From DTU078 sp002397345 (lineage in GTDB: Bacteria > Bacillota > Clostridia > Oscillospirales > CAG-272), in assembly GCA_937875545.1 (NCBI GenBank), contig CALLYE010000100.1, positions 1 through 5,524 of the forward strand: DNA of 5,524 bases, in the 5' to 3' direction. Shown here piece after piece: positions 5,488-5,524 of this stretch (positions are counted from its first letter, which is position 1; each line of letters begins with the position of its first letter). Made by a program: the position numbers and the translations under genes. Below the pieces are notes generated by a model. It saw only the letters and a program-made list of their open reading frames with translations, searched no databases and had not been told where the DNA came from.

Positions 5488-5524
5488 AGATCGGAAGAGC
5501 GTCGTGTAGGGAAAGAGTGTAGAT
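5488..5524 (+). other. Illumina TruSeq adapter sequence (artefact)
   Basis: The final 37 bases begin AGATCGGAAGAGC, continue GTCGTGTAGGGAAAGAGTGT and end AGAT. This matches, as I recall it, the reverse complement of the TruSeq universal adapter over its whole length. It is untrimmed read-through at the contig end and not genomic DNA. Confidence 0.97.

Noticed and set aside
5471..5524. Terminal repeat or phage/plasmid end
   Set aside because: The last 37 bases are adapter sequence, so the end is technical.

Overview
The window looks like the end of a contig from an uncultured Firmicutes (Clostridia, probably a gut Oscillospirales-like lineage). This is inferred from protein style (a TrmH-family methyltransferase, a helix-turn-helix protein with four membrane helices, a MATE transporter and an AMP-forming acyl-CoA ligase, all of clostridial type) and from GC-rich coding DNA broken by short AT-rich promoter regions. 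No taxonomic marker gene is present. The last 37 bases are not biological: they match Illumina TruSeq adapter sequence, so the right edge is a true contig end with untrimmed adapter.

Layout. The left 3.2 kb is read leftwards (minus strand) as one apparent transcription unit, in transcription order: a membrane-anchored HTH regulator (2499-3188), a 70-residue heavy-metal-associated (CopZ/HMA-like) protein whose start overlaps the end of the regulator gene (2333-2545), a MATE-family efflux transporter with an unusual acidic N-terminal extension (751-2241), and a TrmH/SpoU-family RNA 2'-O-methyltransferase cut off by the left edge (1-693). A 330-bp divergent intergenic region (3189-3518) holds a promoter candidate for the leftward unit, a dyad with MerR-operator-like geometry, and a good sigma-A promoter candidate for the rightward gene. 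That gene (3519-5174) is a complete long-chain acyl-CoA synthetase-like enzyme. It is followed by 313 bp without genes (5175-5487), containing a guanine-quadruplex candidate, strong GC-rich hairpins and a REP-like palindrome, and then the adapter.

How the genes may work together. Regulator, metal-binding protein and MATE exporter are close together on one strand, the first two overlapping, which suggests co-expression as a small stress or efflux module. The signal and the exported compound cannot be read from the sequence. The methyltransferase (RNA modification) and the acyl-CoA ligase (fatty-acid activation) look like ordinary housekeeping neighbours. I did not find a clearly new biological system. 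The most unusual points are the MATE N-terminal repeat extension, the regulator/HMA overlap built on a 12-bp tandem duplication, and the adapter joined exactly to a hairpin.
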